DNA of 64,000 nucleotides. It comes from Lentisphaerae bacterium GWF2_57_35. GTDB lineage: Bacteria > Verrucomicrobiota > Kiritimatiellia > CAIQIC01 > GWF2-57-35. The stretch's first letter is position 1. Each line of letters begins with the position of its first letter. Shown piece by piece: positions 36,088-45,665 of this stretch. Where the stretch lies: contig MHBK01000055.1 of assembly GCA_001804865.1 (NCBI GenBank), forward strand, positions 213,764 to 277,763, given 5' to 3'. Under the pieces are notes generated by a model, which worked only from the letters and a program-made list of their open reading frames with translations, did no database searches and was not told the DNA's origin. Made by a program: the position numbers and the translations under genes.

Positions 36088-38031
36088 CTATTTGGTTGCC
36101 AGTCGGCTGTCCTTTTTCAGGAACGCAAGAGAATCGTCGAGATCGCTGCCCATCCAGAAGGGATTGTGGGTTTTCTCGGCCAGCGCCATCCAGGCCGTGG
36201 CGCCGACATGAAGCCGCTTGTAGTACAGCCAGGGATCGCCTTCTTTCAGGTGAAATCCCGTTGTGATGACTTCGCGATCCGAGGCATAGAGCCCGCCGGA
36301 AGCATCCTGGGAGGCTTTCAGAAAGCCCATGAGCGAGTGGTGTTTTTCGTTCTGGCCGTTGAACGCGAAGGCGGCGGCCATTTGGGCCGTGCCTTCGAAC
36401 CAGACGCCGTCGGAGTCTTGATTGAAGTCATAGCCCTTGCCGACGGCCATTTTGGATTCGGCGTACTGGAGGCCCTTGGAAAGCGGAAGGTCGCCGCTAC
36501 GAAGGGCCATGAGGCCCCAAGCCTGTGCGTCGAGAGGGATGACATCCTTGAAAATGGTCTCGCCGTCGTCGCCGGTGCCGGTCCAGAATTTGCCTTCGGC
36601 GGAATCCCACATGGAGTTGACAAACTTCTGCGCATGATGGGCTCGTGTTTGCCACAGGGCCTGGCCGGTGATCCGGTGCAGGCGTTGGAAGACGGCGACC
36701 AAGTCGATGTTGTGTTCGGTGGCCTTGTAGGTCAGCTTGACCATGCTGGGTTCCCAGCCTTCGTAGCCGGCGGTATAGCCGCCGACGCCGCGCTCGTCCC
36801 GGCAATGACGTTCGACCCATTCGCCCATGCGTTGAGCCGAGGCCAGATATTCTTCGCCGCCGGCGACTTCATAATAGGACAGGAGCGCCAGCATGGCCCA
36901 AGCCACGTTGCCGGCGTAGGTGCCGGTGGACGTGCGGTCTTCCAACCAGGTATGCTTATTGAAATCCCACCAGCCGGGGATGCGTACGGCGCCCTTTTTC
37001 CCGCTCGGCGCCCAGCCGGCCGGCAAGGTCAGGTCTCCGCTCTGATACGCGTTCCGAATGCGTCCGTCGCTATAGAAACGGTCGTTTTTCTGGGCATACA
37101 AAAGCGCATCGGCAATGAGTTTGGCGCGGCGCAAGTCGCCGTTGCCCATGAAAGCCAGCAGTGCCAGCGCGTTGTCATAGGTATAGGCCGTGTTGCGGAG
37201 AATCAGGTCGAACTCGTCGTCCGATTTGATCGTCTGGTAGCTGCTCAGGAAGCGGGGCTCGTTCAGCCGGGTCTTGTCATAGGAGATTTCGTCGAGAAAG
37301 AAGACGATATCCTTGTGTCCATTAATGGTGGATTTGGTCTGCCAGGCGAAACCGAGGAGGGTGTTCGTCAGGTTTTTACCTGCCAGATTGATCGTGTATT
37401 TCTTCCATTCCTTGGTCAATTTGACGTATCCCGACGAGCTTTGCGACGCCGAGTCCGGGAACGGCTTTCTGGTTTTGCCCGAAAACGAATCGCGGCCCGT
37501 GCCGAAGCAGAAGAACTTGACGCGTTCGTCGCCTTTTTCGCCGCGAGCCCAGAAGGAGAGGGCGGTGGCGCCTTTCAGATTGATTCCGGCTTGAGGCACG
37601 TCGCCCCAGTTAAGGATGGGGGCTTTGGCGCGAGGGAGAAAAGCTCCATTCAGGAAAAACCAGCCGCCCCAGTTGGATTTATTCGCTATGAAGGTGCATT
37701 TGATGCAACTGCTGCCGGCGTAGGGTTGCTGGGTGCAGTTTTCGTCCATCGGGGGAACGGAATCTTCGTCGTTGGGATTGCACATCAGACCGCGTTCGAG
37801 GAAGTGGTTGCCGGCCGAAATGAAATCGGAATAGACATAGAGTTGATGGTGGTATTGATCCATCACCTTGGCCAGATATTCGACGGCGGACTTCGTCGGC
37901 AGGCGAACCGGCGAGTTTTCGGCGAAAACAGCTTGGGCTAGACAGGTCAACAAGACCAAGCACATGAGTCGTATCAGAAAAGCCGACAAACGCCGGGGGC
38001 GACGATCTGAACTGCTGGAACGAGGTTTCAT
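36088..38031 (-). CDS. secreted alpha-toroid protein, function unknown
   Basis: 647 residues with a signal peptide (Arg-rich start, hydrophobic FLIRLMCLVLLTCLAQA, cleavage likely near VFA-EN). Residues about 85-265 look like a carbohydrate-binding jelly roll (ALSFWARGEKGDERVKF, WKKYTINLAGKNLTNTLLGFAW). The C-terminal part repeats aromatic helices (YTYDNALALLAFMGNGDLRRA, NVAWAMLALLSYYEVAGGEEYL, AQAWGLMALRSGD, EGTAQMAAAFAFNGQ) typical of (alpha/alpha)6 barrels such as glycoside hydrolases or epimerases. ATG at 38031 has an aggag site; the frame extends to 38136 without support. Substrate unknown; acts outside the cytoplasm. Confidence 0.75.
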   Translation of the reverse strand: MKPRSSSSDRRPRRLSAFLIRLMCLVLLTCLAQAVFAENSPVRLPTKSAVEYLAKVMDQYHHQLYVYSDFISAGNHFLERGLMCNPNDEDSVPPMDENCTQQPYAGSSCIKCTFIANKSNWGGWFFLNGAFLPRAKAPILNWGDVPQAGINLKGATALSFWARGEKGDERVKFFCFGTGRDSFSGKTRKPFPDSASQSSSGYVKLTKEWKKYTINLAGKNLTNTLLGFAWQTKSTINGHKDIVFFLDEISYDKTRLNEPRFLSSYQTIKSDDEFDLILRNTAYTYDNALALLAFMGNGDLRRAKLIADALLYAQKNDRFYSDGRIRNAYQSGDLTLPAGWAPSGKKGAVRIPGWWDFNKHTWLEDRTSTGTYAGNVAWAMLALLSYYEVAGGEEYLASAQRMGEWVERHCRDERGVGGYTAGYEGWEPSMVKLTYKATEHNIDLVAVFQRLHRITGQALWQTRAHHAQKFVNSMWDSAEGKFWTGTGDDGETIFKDVIPLDAQAWGLMALRSGDLPLSKGLQYAESKMAVGKGYDFNQDSDGVWFEGTAQMAAAFAFNGQNEKHHSLMGFLKASQDASGGLYASDREVITTGFHLKEGDPWLYYKRLHVGATAWMALAEKTHNPFWMGSDLDDSLAFLKKDSRLATK

Positions 38032-38525
38032 CTTTTTGTTTCTCCTTGTGCCCAGTCTTTTGAGCAGAAGGCGTTCCAGTTTTTGGATGGACGTGACAGA
38101 AAAAACAAAACCAGTATAGATATAGACTGAAAACATGAATATTTTTGTTAGGCCTGAGTAGAGGCTGCAAAGGAGAAATATTTGTAAGGCTCTCTAAATA
38201 AAGATATAAAAAATAAAAAGCAACCTAGGGCGCGCCGTTTGAGGCGGGTTTCATTTTGTAGAAAATGAGAGGCGGTTGGGGGGCTTGCTTGAGAAATAGG
38301 CGGGTGGCCATTAAGCATACACCAGCAGGCTGGTATGCTTTTATGAGCAGGAACGCTTAAGTGCGGGCTAGCCCTGCGGCGGAGAGGTCTTCAAGTCTTT
38401 GCCGACCAAGACGGTAGAAGAATAGCCGCTCTATTTGGTTTTTCTGCCGGGTTTTTTCGTCTTGACCTGTCAGATGTCTTCGCGATGCTGTGAGGGTGAT
38501 TTTAAAGAAAGGATTACAGAATAAA
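38032..38525. other. 494-bp intergenic region with a hairpin
   Basis: Divergent promoter region with no gene seen. The segment 38313-38340 can fold as AAGCATA (bulge CA) CCAG-cagg-CTGG TATGCTT. It is AT-rich at 38190-38225. The start of the carboxypeptidase transcript probably lies here. Confidence 0.5.
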
Positions 38526-39398
38526 ATGACTATTTTCCGTCGGATGGGTTGGATGATGTTGGTGGGATGGCTGGGCGTGGGCTTGACGGCATCGGCTCAG
38601 GGCTTGGCCAAGATTTCAAAAACGCCTTATTTGGGGGCGATTGTGGTGGACGCGGCCAGTGGGAAGGCCTTGTTCGAAGATCATGCCGATACCAAAGGTT
38701 ATCCTGCCAGTGTCCTAAAACTCATGGATTTGCTGATTATTCTCGAAAAAATCGACCAAGGCGTATTGAAGCTGGAAGATCCCGTAACCGTGACGGCCGA
38801 GTCTTCCAGAATAGGCGGCTCGCAGGTCTATTTGAAGGAACACGAAGTTTTTACGGTGGATGAACTTCTCTATGCGCTGATGATTCAGTCGGCCAACGAT
38901 GCCGCCACCGCTCTGGCCATTCATATAGCGGGCACGAAAGATGCATTTGTGGAGCTTATGAATCAGAAAGCGAAGGAGCTGGGGATGACGGCCACGACCT
39001 TCGAGTCAGTGCATGGGTTGCCCCCGGGCAAGGGCCAGAAGCCCGATATTACGACCGCCCGCGATCTGGCCATCCTGGGTTGCGCACTGGCGAAGCATCC
39101 CCAAGTGTTCAAGTATACTTCGGTGCGCCAGAAGGGATTCAGAAACGATACCTTCGGCATGCAGACGCATAATCATTTGCTGGGCAGTTTTGAAGGATGC
39201 GACGGATTCAAGACGGGGTACTATAAAGTCGCTGGTTTTTCGATCGTGGCCACGGCTGTTCGTAATGGCAACCGGGTCATTGCCGTAGTGATGGGCAGCG
39301 AAGCCCGGGATGTGCGCGACGCCAAGGCCAAGGAATTGCTGACCAAAGGCTTTATGGCTTTGCCTCGAGCGGACGCGGCTAAACCGGCTGGGAAGTAG
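38526..39398 (+). CDS. D-alanyl-D-alanine carboxypeptidase (S11, PBP5/6 type)
   Basis: Trims pentapeptide stems of peptidoglycan. Signal peptide at 1-24 (ending ASA). All three active-site motifs are present: S62-V-L-K65, S122-A-N124 and K229-T-G. SVHGLPPGKGQKPDIT lies between, as in DacF/DacA. About 290 residues, so it lacks the large C-terminal domain and the amphipathic membrane anchor of E. coli PBP5. ATG at 38526 with aaagga upstream; the frame to 38490 adds no signal features. Periplasmic. Confidence 0.94.
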   Translation: MTIFRRMGWMMLVGWLGVGLTASAQGLAKISKTPYLGAIVVDAASGKALFEDHADTKGYPASVLKLMDLLIILEKIDQGVLKLEDPVTVTAESSRIGGSQVYLKEHEVFTVDELLYALMIQSANDAATALAIHIAGTKDAFVELMNQKAKELGMTATTFESVHGLPPGKGQKPDITTARDLAILGCALAKHPQVFKYTSVRQKGFRNDTFGMQTHNHLLGSFEGCDGFKTGYYKVAGFSIVATAVRNGNRVIAVVMGSEARDVRDAKAKELLTKGFMALPRADAAKPAGK

Positions 39399-39480
39399 GG
39401 ACGACAAGCAAAGCGGTTCAACGCAAAGGCCGCAAAGAAGGCACTCGCAAAGATCGCGAAGGGATTGAGGGGGAATCCAA

Positions 39481-40044
39481 TTACGTCGTCGCCTGCAAGA
39501 CTTCCTGCGTCTCCCGGCGCAGCCGTTTGAGTTGGCCGGCGATGGCTATTTTTTTCAGCGGGGACATTCGATCGACAAAAAGGACTCCATTCAGGTGGTC
39601 CAGTTCGTGTTGAACGGCGCGGGCCATGAATTCCTTCAGATGAATGGATTGCTGGGCGCCTTTTATATCCATGTACTTCAAGGTAATCTCTTTTGCCCGT
39701 GGAATGGGGGCCGAAATATCCGGAAAACTCAGGCATCCTTCCTCGCAGGCCTCAGACTCCTCGGACATTTCTGTGATCTCGGGATTGAGCAGCGCCCACG
39801 GCATGGGGATATCCGGATGAAGCCGGTTGCCCGCTTCATCGACGTCGTAACTGGCCGGTACGTCCAGCACCGCGATAGCCTCCGTGCGGCCGACCTGCTG
39901 GGCGGCGAGTCCGACGCCTTTGGCGGCATGCATGGTTTCGATCATGTCGTCCGCCAACGCCCGTATTTCCTTCGTAATTTTTACGATCTGCGTCGATTTT
40001 TCGCGCAGAACAGGATCGCCATAAGTTCGAATATTCAGTTTCAC
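39481..40044 (-). CDS. def: peptide deformylase
   Basis: Removes the formyl group from nascent proteins. The three motifs are intact: GVGLAAQQVG (43-52), EGCLSFP with metal ligand Cys104, and HELDH (146-150) with two His ligands and the catalytic Glu. 187 residues from a GTG that gives the usual start MKLNIRTYGDPVLR; the frame also allows ATG at 40083 (200 residues). The C-terminal tail after KIAIAGQLKRL is short. Divergent from the GT2/UbiA pair. Confidence 0.95.
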   Translation of the reverse strand: MKLNIRTYGDPVLREKSTQIVKITKEIRALADDMIETMHAAKGVGLAAQQVGRTEAIAVLDVPASYDVDEAGNRLHPDIPMPWALLNPEITEMSEESEACEEGCLSFPDISAPIPRAKEITLKYMDIKGAQQSIHLKEFMARAVQHELDHLNGVLFVDRMSPLKKIAIAGQLKRLRRETQEVLQATT

Positions 40045-40165
40045 GAGGACACTATACCGGGGCCTCGCCAATTTTTCAAACATCGGATTTGAGTTGAATT
40101 ACACGTGTTGGAATGTGCTTTTAGTATTTGCCCAAGTTCCAGCCTTTCCTTATCATGTGGCGCGC

Positions 40166-40930
40166 ATGAACGATACACTGATTGTCATTCCGACTTATAA
40201 CGAAAAGGAAAACGTCATCGACATTTCGAAGGCGGTCCTGTCCTCTTGTCCTGAGACGGATATCCTTTTTGTCGACGACAATTCGCCCGATGGAACCGGT
40301 CGGATGGCCGATGACCTGGCGGCGGAAAACCCCAGAATTCATGTGCTGCACCGCCAGCAAAAGCAGGGCTTGGGCCGGGCTTACATTGCCGGTTTCAAGT
40401 GGGCGCTGGAACGGTCGTACGAATTGATTTTCGAGATGGATGCCGATTTTTCGCACGATCCGAAATCGATTCCCGCGATTCGGACGGCCGCGCTGTCGGC
40501 GGATTTGGCCCTGGGGTCGCGCTATGTGAACGGCATTCGGGTGATCAATTGGCCGTTGAGCCGGCTCATTCTGAGCACGGGCGCCGCGCTGTATGTTCGG
40601 CTGCTCACAGGAATGCCTTTTACGGATCCGACGGGTGGGTTCAAATGCTACCGGCGGGCGGTCCTGGAGATGATCGATCTCGACGGGATAAAATCCAACG
40701 GTTATTCCTTCCAGATTGAAATGACCCACACCACCTGGCGGCTGGGTTTTCGGATTGTCGAAGTGCCCATTGTTTTCGAAGAGCGGCGGTCGGGTTTTTC
40801 CAAGATGAGTTCCAACATCGTTCGCGAGGCCTTGTGGTTGGTTTGGAAGTTGCTGTTCCGCTGCCGTTTTCAGCGGCATCCAGGGGCGATGCATCCTCGT
40901 AGCGTGGCGGTTAAAGGGGCTGGGGCATGA
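40166..40930 (+). CDS. family 2 glycosyltransferase, polyprenyl-phosphate mannose synthase type
   Basis: 254 residues, soluble DPM1-like GT2: TLIVIPTYNEKENV at the start, DILFVDDNSPDGTGRMADDL, KQGLGRAYIAGFKWAL, the DXD region EMDADFSHDP, GSRYVNGI and FTDPTGGFKCYRR. These residues match polyprenyl-monophosphomannose synthases (Ppm1/DPM1). Start ATG at 40166 (the frame reaches 40094 without conserved sequence). It overlaps the UbiA-like gene by ATGA. The two together suggest making polyprenyl-phosphate sugars for surface glycan synthesis. Confidence 0.88.
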   Translation: MNDTLIVIPTYNEKENVIDISKAVLSSCPETDILFVDDNSPDGTGRMADDLAAENPRIHVLHRQQKQGLGRAYIAGFKWALERSYELIFEMDADFSHDPKSIPAIRTAALSADLALGSRYVNGIRVINWPLSRLILSTGAALYVRLLTGMPFTDPTGGFKCYRRAVLEMIDLDGIKSNGYSFQIEMTHTTWRLGFRIVEVPIVFEERRSGFSKMSSNIVREALWLVWKLLFRCRFQRHPGAMHPRSVAVKGAGA

Positions 40931-41829
40931 AGCGTCCGTGGGCGGTGAGCCTTATCGTAGCCCTGCGGCCCACGCAATGGACGAAGAATGCGGTCGTATT
41001 GGCGGCGTGGATATTTGCGCTGGGGGATCGAACCCAGCAGGTCAGTTTGTCTTCGTTTTGGACGGCCTTGCAGGCCGCGGTCTTGTTCTGCCTGGTGTCG
41101 AGCGCCATCTATCTCATCAACGATATCCGCGATGTGCCTTGGGATCGCATGCATCCCAAGAAGCAGAAGCGCCCGATTGCCGCGGGCGAACTGTCGATTC
41201 CTGCGGCTTCCAGCCTGGCGGGGCTTTTGCTGATCGCGGGCTTGGGGCAGGCCTGGCTGGTGGCGCCGGCGCTGTGCGGCGTTTTGGCGGTATATGTCGC
41301 TTTGCAGCTTGGCTATTGTTTTTTCCTGAAGAAAATCGCGCTGATCGATCTGTTCGTCATTGCTTCGGGCTTTGTGTTGAGAGCTCTGGCGGGGGCGCTG
41401 GCCTTGCAAGTGACGATTTCTCCCTGGCTGCTGCTCTGCACCCTGTTGCTGGCGTTGTTTCTGGCGCTTTGCAAACGCCGCCACGAGAAAGTGGTCTTGG
41501 CCGATACGGCCGCCGAAACCCGTCAGAATATGGGGCAGTACAGCGAGAAGCTGCTCGATCAGCTCATCGTGATCGTCAGTTCCACGACCGTCATGTCCTA
41601 TTCGCTCTATACCCTCTGGCCGGATACCATCGCCAAATTCGGGACGCCCTTGCTGGGGTTGACCATCCCGTTCGTGATCTTCGGCCTTTTCCGTTATCTT
41701 GACCTGGTTTATCGACACGAGCAGGGGGACCGGCCCGAACGCATTCTGTTGACGGATGGCCCTCTCTTGATTGACTTGGCGTTGTACGGCTTGACCGTAG
41801 TGTTTGTTCTGCTGTTCAAAAATGGCTGA
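40927..41829 (+). CDS. UbiA-family prenyltransferase, decaprenyl-phosphate phosphoribosyltransferase-like
   Basis: 300 residues, about eight or nine helices. The first Asp-rich motif is YLINDIRDVPWDRMHPKKQK, then RPIAAGELS, a pattern of the branch that joins phosphoribosyl diphosphate to a polyprenyl phosphate (Rv3806c-like) rather than of ubiquinone enzymes. The second Asp region is LCKRRHEKVVLAD; FRYLDLVYR lies near the C-terminus. If the call is right the product feeds pentose (arabinose/ribose-type) glycan synthesis. Overlaps the preceding GT2 by 4 nt. Confidence 0.85.
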   Translation: MKRPWAVSLIVALRPTQWTKNAVVLAAWIFALGDRTQQVSLSSFWTALQAAVLFCLVSSAIYLINDIRDVPWDRMHPKKQKRPIAAGELSIPAASSLAGLLLIAGLGQAWLVAPALCGVLAVYVALQLGYCFFLKKIALIDLFVIASGFVLRALAGALALQVTISPWLLLCTLLLALFLALCKRRHEKVVLADTAAETRQNMGQYSEKLLDQLIVIVSSTTVMSYSLYTLWPDTIAKFGTPLLGLTIPFVIFGLFRYLDLVYRHEQGDRPERILLTDGPLLIDLALYGLTVVFVLLFKNG

Positions 41830-42036
41830 AAACACGGTGCTGCCATGTCGTTTGCCTTCAGGTTGGGGGCTGCAAATCGCTCTCAGTTCCCTGTCTACGC
41901 TATTTTACATAAAGGCGTGGCCTGCGTATTAACCAAAGATCGCGCCCTTGGGCGAAAGGAGGTTCCCGGCAGAATACGCTATGTAAATGTCGCGAATGGT
42001 CGTTTGGTCGATTCATGATTAATCAAGGAGAAGTGA

Positions 42037-42945
42037 ATGAGGAAGTTCGTACGTATCGTAGGCTGTGTTCTCGTATCTTGGGGATTCATGGAGGGATCGT
42101 GTTGGGCGCAGGCCACAGAGGGACATTATGTCAATGGGGTGGAAGGCATCAAAGCGGCTTCGCTGCCTCCGCCGGGGATCTACTGGCGAATGTACAATGT
42201 ATATTATCACGCGGATACGTTGCGCGATGGAGACGGGGACAAGGCGGATGTGGGTTTCGATGTGAAGGTTTTCGCGAACGTCAATCGCTTGATTTGGATG
42301 ACAAAGACGGAAGTATTGGGCGGTAATTTCTTTATGGATGGCTTGGTTCCGGTCCAATACACGGATATTAAGCTCGACGCTTTTGGGGTCGACGACAACA
42401 AGCTCGCCATCGGCGATCCATTTGTTGAACCGTTGGGCCTTTCCTGGCACGGCAAGCAGTATGACGCGGCTGTGGCCGGCGGCGCTTATCTTCCGGTTGG
42501 CGATTACGATAAGGACGATGCGGCCAGCCCGGGCAAGGACATGTGGACGTTCATGCTGACGGCCGGCGGCACCGTATATTTCGATCAGGAAAAAACCTGG
42601 GCAGCCTCCATCCTGAGCCGCTTCGAAACACACAGCTATAAGAAGGACACCGATATACGCCCTGGCAACGATTTCCATTTCGAATACGGCTTCAGCAAGA
42701 CGTTCATGCAGACGCTGGATGTCGGTCTTGCCGGCTATTGCCAATGGCAGGTGAGCGACGACAAGGGCTCGGATGTGGTTTGGGATGAAGGCTCCCACGA
42801 TCGCGTGGTTGCCGCCGGCCCCGAAGTAAACTACTTCATTCCGAAATATCTTTTCTTTGTCTCTCTGCGGCATGAGTTGGAGTTTTTTGCCGAAGACCGT
42901 CCAGAAGGCGCCGTGACGACCTTGACGCTGACCAAAGGTTTCTAA
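42037..42945 (+). CDS. outer-membrane beta-barrel protein, phenol-MetA/SphA-like family
   Basis: 302 residues with a signal peptide (cleaved near CWA-QA). GHYVNGVEGIKAASLPPPGIYWR, NRLIWMT and AGGAYLPVGDY are typical of the MetA-like family (PF13557), and the protein ends with an aromatic residue (KGF), as needed for barrel insertion. Repeated amphipathic strands throughout. An aaggag site precedes the ATG. Followed 24 bp later by a solute-binding protein, so it may be the porin of an uptake or sensing pair. Substrate unknown. Confidence 0.82.
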   Translation: MRKFVRIVGCVLVSWGFMEGSCWAQATEGHYVNGVEGIKAASLPPPGIYWRMYNVYYHADTLRDGDGDKADVGFDVKVFANVNRLIWMTKTEVLGGNFFMDGLVPVQYTDIKLDAFGVDDNKLAIGDPFVEPLGLSWHGKQYDAAVAGGAYLPVGDYDKDDAASPGKDMWTFMLTAGGTVYFDQEKTWAASILSRFETHSYKKDTDIRPGNDFHFEYGFSKTFMQTLDVGLAGYCQWQVSDDKGSDVVWDEGSHDRVVAAGPEVNYFIPKYLFFVSLRHELEFFAEDRPEGAVTTLTLTKGF

Positions 42946-42969
42946 ACAACACCCAAGGAGAATGCACAT

Positions 42970-43683
42970 ATGTTGAAGAAGACTCTATTAGGCCTGCTTA
43001 TCGGCGGGTGCGCCGTTGCGAGTTTTGCCGCGCAATACAAGATGGCCGGCTATCCGATTCCGTTGATGATTGTCGACAAGGACAACGGGCTCTTTGTCGA
43101 AGCGGTTAAGGAGATGATCGCCCGCTCGGGCGTGGATATGGAAATTGTCGTCTATCCGGCGCCCCGGACGGTTGAAAACTTCCACAAAGGCGAAGTCGAC
43201 GGATTTTTCCCGGCGCTCGATGTTTTGATCGAAAAGGACAAAGCGGCGACGGAAGAAGTCATTTACGTCAAAGAAGACTACGCCTTCACGCGCAAAGGCG
43301 AGGTGGAAATCAAATCCATCAAGGAATTGGAAGGCAAGAAAGTCGGCGTGACGGCCGGTTATCCGTACGTCAACGAAATCATGAAGAACCCGGCGATCAA
43401 ACTGGAAGTCGGGCCGGACGACATTTCGAATATGCAGAAATTGTCGAAAGGCCGGATCGATATATTTGTTGTCGAAGAAAAGACCGGTCTCAAGGCGTTG
43501 GAACAAAGCGCCGTGGACAATGTGACCTATCCGGCCGGTTCGCCGCTGTCGCAGCAGAAGGTCTATATTGCCTTCCAACCGACGGATTCCGGCAAAGAGC
43601 TGGCCGCCAAGTTCTCCGCGGCGCTGAGTGAAATGAAGAAGGACGGCTCCTTCGGAAAAATCATGACGCCCGCAGGCAAATAG
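42970..43683 (+). CDS. periplasmic solute-binding protein (family 3)
   Basis: 237 residues: signal peptide (LLGLLIGGCAVASFAAQ, possibly lipoprotein-like at GGC), then a type II binding fold: YKMAGYPIPLMIVDKDNGLFVEAV, FHKGEVDGFFPA, YAFTRKGEVEIKSIKELEGKKVGVTAGYP split over the two lobes, and a lobe-2 motif IDIFVVEEKTGLKAL. Binds a small amino-acid-like or other polar ligand. No permease or ATPase genes follow; a terminator closes the unit and a chemoreceptor lies convergent. Confidence 0.85.
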   Translation: MLKKTLLGLLIGGCAVASFAAQYKMAGYPIPLMIVDKDNGLFVEAVKEMIARSGVDMEIVVYPAPRTVENFHKGEVDGFFPALDVLIEKDKAATEEVIYVKEDYAFTRKGEVEIKSIKELEGKKVGVTAGYPYVNEIMKNPAIKLEVGPDDISNMQKLSKGRIDIFVVEEKTGLKALEQSAVDNVTYPAGSPLSQQKVYIAFQPTDSGKELAAKFSAALSEMKKDGSFGKIMTPAGK

Positions 43684-43702
43684 CGGATTCTTGAAAAGCA
43701 TG

Positions 43703-43739
43703 ACCGCCGGCAGGGATTCTCCTTGCCGGCGGTTTTTTT
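43703..43739 (+). terminator. Rho-independent terminator
   Basis: ACCGCCGGCA and TGCCGGCGGT pair in a stem with a short inner bulge, followed by seven Ts. It stands 19 bp after the binding-protein stop. Confidence 0.93.
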
Positions 43740-43785
43740 GTATAGGTTGCCTGGAGAAGAGCGCCCGTCTTCGCCCGCCTGCGCA

Positions 43786-43847
43786 CCTGCCCGCAATGCT
43801 ACGCATAGCGTTGCAGGCGGGTCGCTACGCGAAGCGTTGCGGGCAGG
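43786..43847. repeat. 62-bp imperfect inverted repeat
   Basis: CCTGCCCGCAATGCT (43786-43800) is complementary to AGCGTTGCGGGCAGG (43833-43847) at 14 of 15 positions, and the interior has further alternating copies of GCGTTGC/CGC. It lies in the gap between convergent genes and looks like a REP-type element. Confidence 0.75.
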
Positions 43848-43889
43848 GAGAAGCCGGGCCGCCTATAGGCTCGAACGAAACGCCGCGGT

Positions 43890-45404
43890 TTAGAAATCCT
43901 TGAATTCGGCATCGTCCAGAGGGATGACTTCCTCGGGTCGGACCTTGCTGGTCGCGGCGGCGGCCGGGCGTTGCGCGGCCGCCGGCTTGCGTTGGGGCGT
44001 CTTTACGGGTTTCTCTTCGGTCGTCGGTTTGACGGCGGCCGACACATGAGCCACGGCTATTTCCTGTCCCATCTTTTTCGAAGAGCCAACAAACCCCTTC
44101 AAGTGATCGACGATATCGCTCAGTTCCGTGGCTTGCGAATTCAGATCTTCGGCCACGGCGGCGGACTCTTCGGCGGTGGAGGCGTTTTGCTGGATGGTCT
44201 TTTCCATTTCGGAGACGGCGGTGTTGATATGGTCGATGCCCAGGGCCTGCTCCTTGGCCGCACCCGCAATGTCGGCAATCAACGAGGCCACTTTGCCGGA
44301 ATCTGCTTTGAGACCCTTCATGGCATCGCCGACCTCCTGTGTGACTCGTACGCCCGCCTCCGCGCTCTTCCGGGACGAATCCAGCAATTCGGTCGTGTTT
44401 TTAGCGGCATCGGCGCTGCGACGGGCCAGGTTGCGGACCTCTTCGGCCACCACGGCAAAGCCTTTGCCGGCTTCGCCTGCGCGTGCGGCTTCCACGGCGG
44501 CGTTCAACGCCAGCAAATTGGTTTGAAAGGCGATTTCGTCGATGGTCTTGATGATGGTGGCGGTTTGAGTGGTGGTATTCTTGATTTCGGCGATCGTGCC
44601 GGACATTCGTTCCATGGCCTCGTTCAGTTGTTCGAATTTGCGATGGCTCTCCGTCATGGTCGTGTTGGCTTGATTCGCGTAGTCCGCATTATTCCTGGTC
44701 ATGGACGCCGCTTCCGCGATGGAGGCGGCCGTTTCTTCCAGGCTGGCGGATTGCTCGCTCGAAGCGGAAGCGAGGGATTGGCTGGAGGCGGTAATTTGCT
44801 GGGACGTTTCGGCGACTCGCACCGTCTTGCTCGACAGGCCGTCGATGACCAAGCGAATGGGCTTGACCACGAAGAGCTTAATGGAGAAGTGAAGGGCGAT
44901 GGCCAGGATGACGGCTATGAACAGGATGCCGGCGGAAGTCCGAACGATTTCGGCATGAAGCTCGGCCTTCATGTAATGGGGCGACACATAGAGTTCGACC
45001 TGTCCGATCAAATCCTTCTCTTTTTGAATGGGACGCGCGGTCGTCATCAATCCGTTTCCGGAGGGCGCTTCCTTGGCCGCCACTATTTCGCCCGCCTCGT
45101 TACGGATTTTGCCGATGATCAGTTTCTTGCGATCCGGTTCGTACACCAGAACGGCTTGAATGGTTTTTTCGTCCATTTCCGTAACGACAAATTGCTCGAC
45201 CAACGTATGGTTCATGTCCCAGATGGGAATTTCAAGGCTTCGGGACAACCGCAGGCCCGTGCATTCGAGCTTGCCGGTTAGCTCGGCCGTCAGCCTCGCC
45301 CGGCTGGAGAGAATGTTGAGCCCTCCGAAGACGAGCAGGACCAGAGTGATTAATGCGGTTAGTACGATACACAGCGTCGCCGTTTTGAAGCCTTTTTGAG
45401 CCAT
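43890..45404 (-). CDS. methyl-accepting chemotaxis protein
   Basis: 504 residues: helix at about 9-31, a small periplasmic domain (about 32-150), helix at about 155-175, then the cytoplasmic signalling hairpin. The hairpin tip [20 protein letters not shown] and the following [20 protein letters not shown] are canonical. No clear HAMP sequence (only about 30 residues of linker), and methylation-type Gln/Glu heptads flank it. The tail is Lys/Pro/Ala-rich and ends EFKDF, perhaps a tether for a modification enzyme. Signals through CheA/CheW, none of which are in the window. Confidence 0.93.
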   Translation of the reverse strand: MAQKGFKTATLCIVLTALITLVLLVFGGLNILSSRARLTAELTGKLECTGLRLSRSLEIPIWDMNHTLVEQFVVTEMDEKTIQAVLVYEPDRKKLIIGKIRNEAGEIVAAKEAPSGNGLMTTARPIQKEKDLIGQVELYVSPHYMKAELHAEIVRTSAGILFIAVILAIALHFSIKLFVVKPIRLVIDGLSSKTVRVAETSQQITASSQSLASASSEQSASLEETAASIAEAASMTRNNADYANQANTTMTESHRKFEQLNEAMERMSGTIAEIKNTTTQTATIIKTIDEIAFQTNLLALNAAVEAARAGEAGKGFAVVAEEVRNLARRSADAAKNTTELLDSSRKSAEAGVRVTQEVGDAMKGLKADSGKVASLIADIAGAAKEQALGIDHINTAVSEMEKTIQQNASTAEESAAVAEDLNSQATELSDIVDHLKGFVGSSKKMGQEIAVAHVSAAVKPTTEEKPVKTPQRKPAAAQRPAAAATSKVRPEEVIPLDDAEFKDF

Positions 45405-45665
45405 GTTATTGTTTCCTTGTTTACGCTGGAGGACAGCGTGAGTTTTTGTAAATTATTGCTTCGCTCAAATGTACCCAGGCGCCCTTCCGTTGTAAATGAG
45501 CATGATAGGGCCATTGGTCCTTAGCGGAAGCTTGATCCTCAAGGTCGCTTCCGGAAGCGGTTCGCGGCGTCTTTTTTCTTGCTTCCCTGCCTTCTTGAGG
45601 ATAGTGAGGACAGGTGTTTTCGCTGTTTCATCATCGCAAGTGCGCTTCAATAAATAGAGGTTGAT

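Noticed and set aside
36166..37941. 591-codon plus-strand open frame
   Set aside because: Lies wholly opposite the secreted alpha-toroid gene, has no recognisable domain and exists because of codon bias on the true strand.
40064..40085. Degenerate TTTTTCAAACATCGG resembling the palindrome
   Set aside because: Too many mismatches and no repeat nearby.
43971..45281. 436-codon plus-strand open frame
   Set aside because: Antisense to the chemoreceptor; Gly/Phe-rich text typical of a shadow frame.
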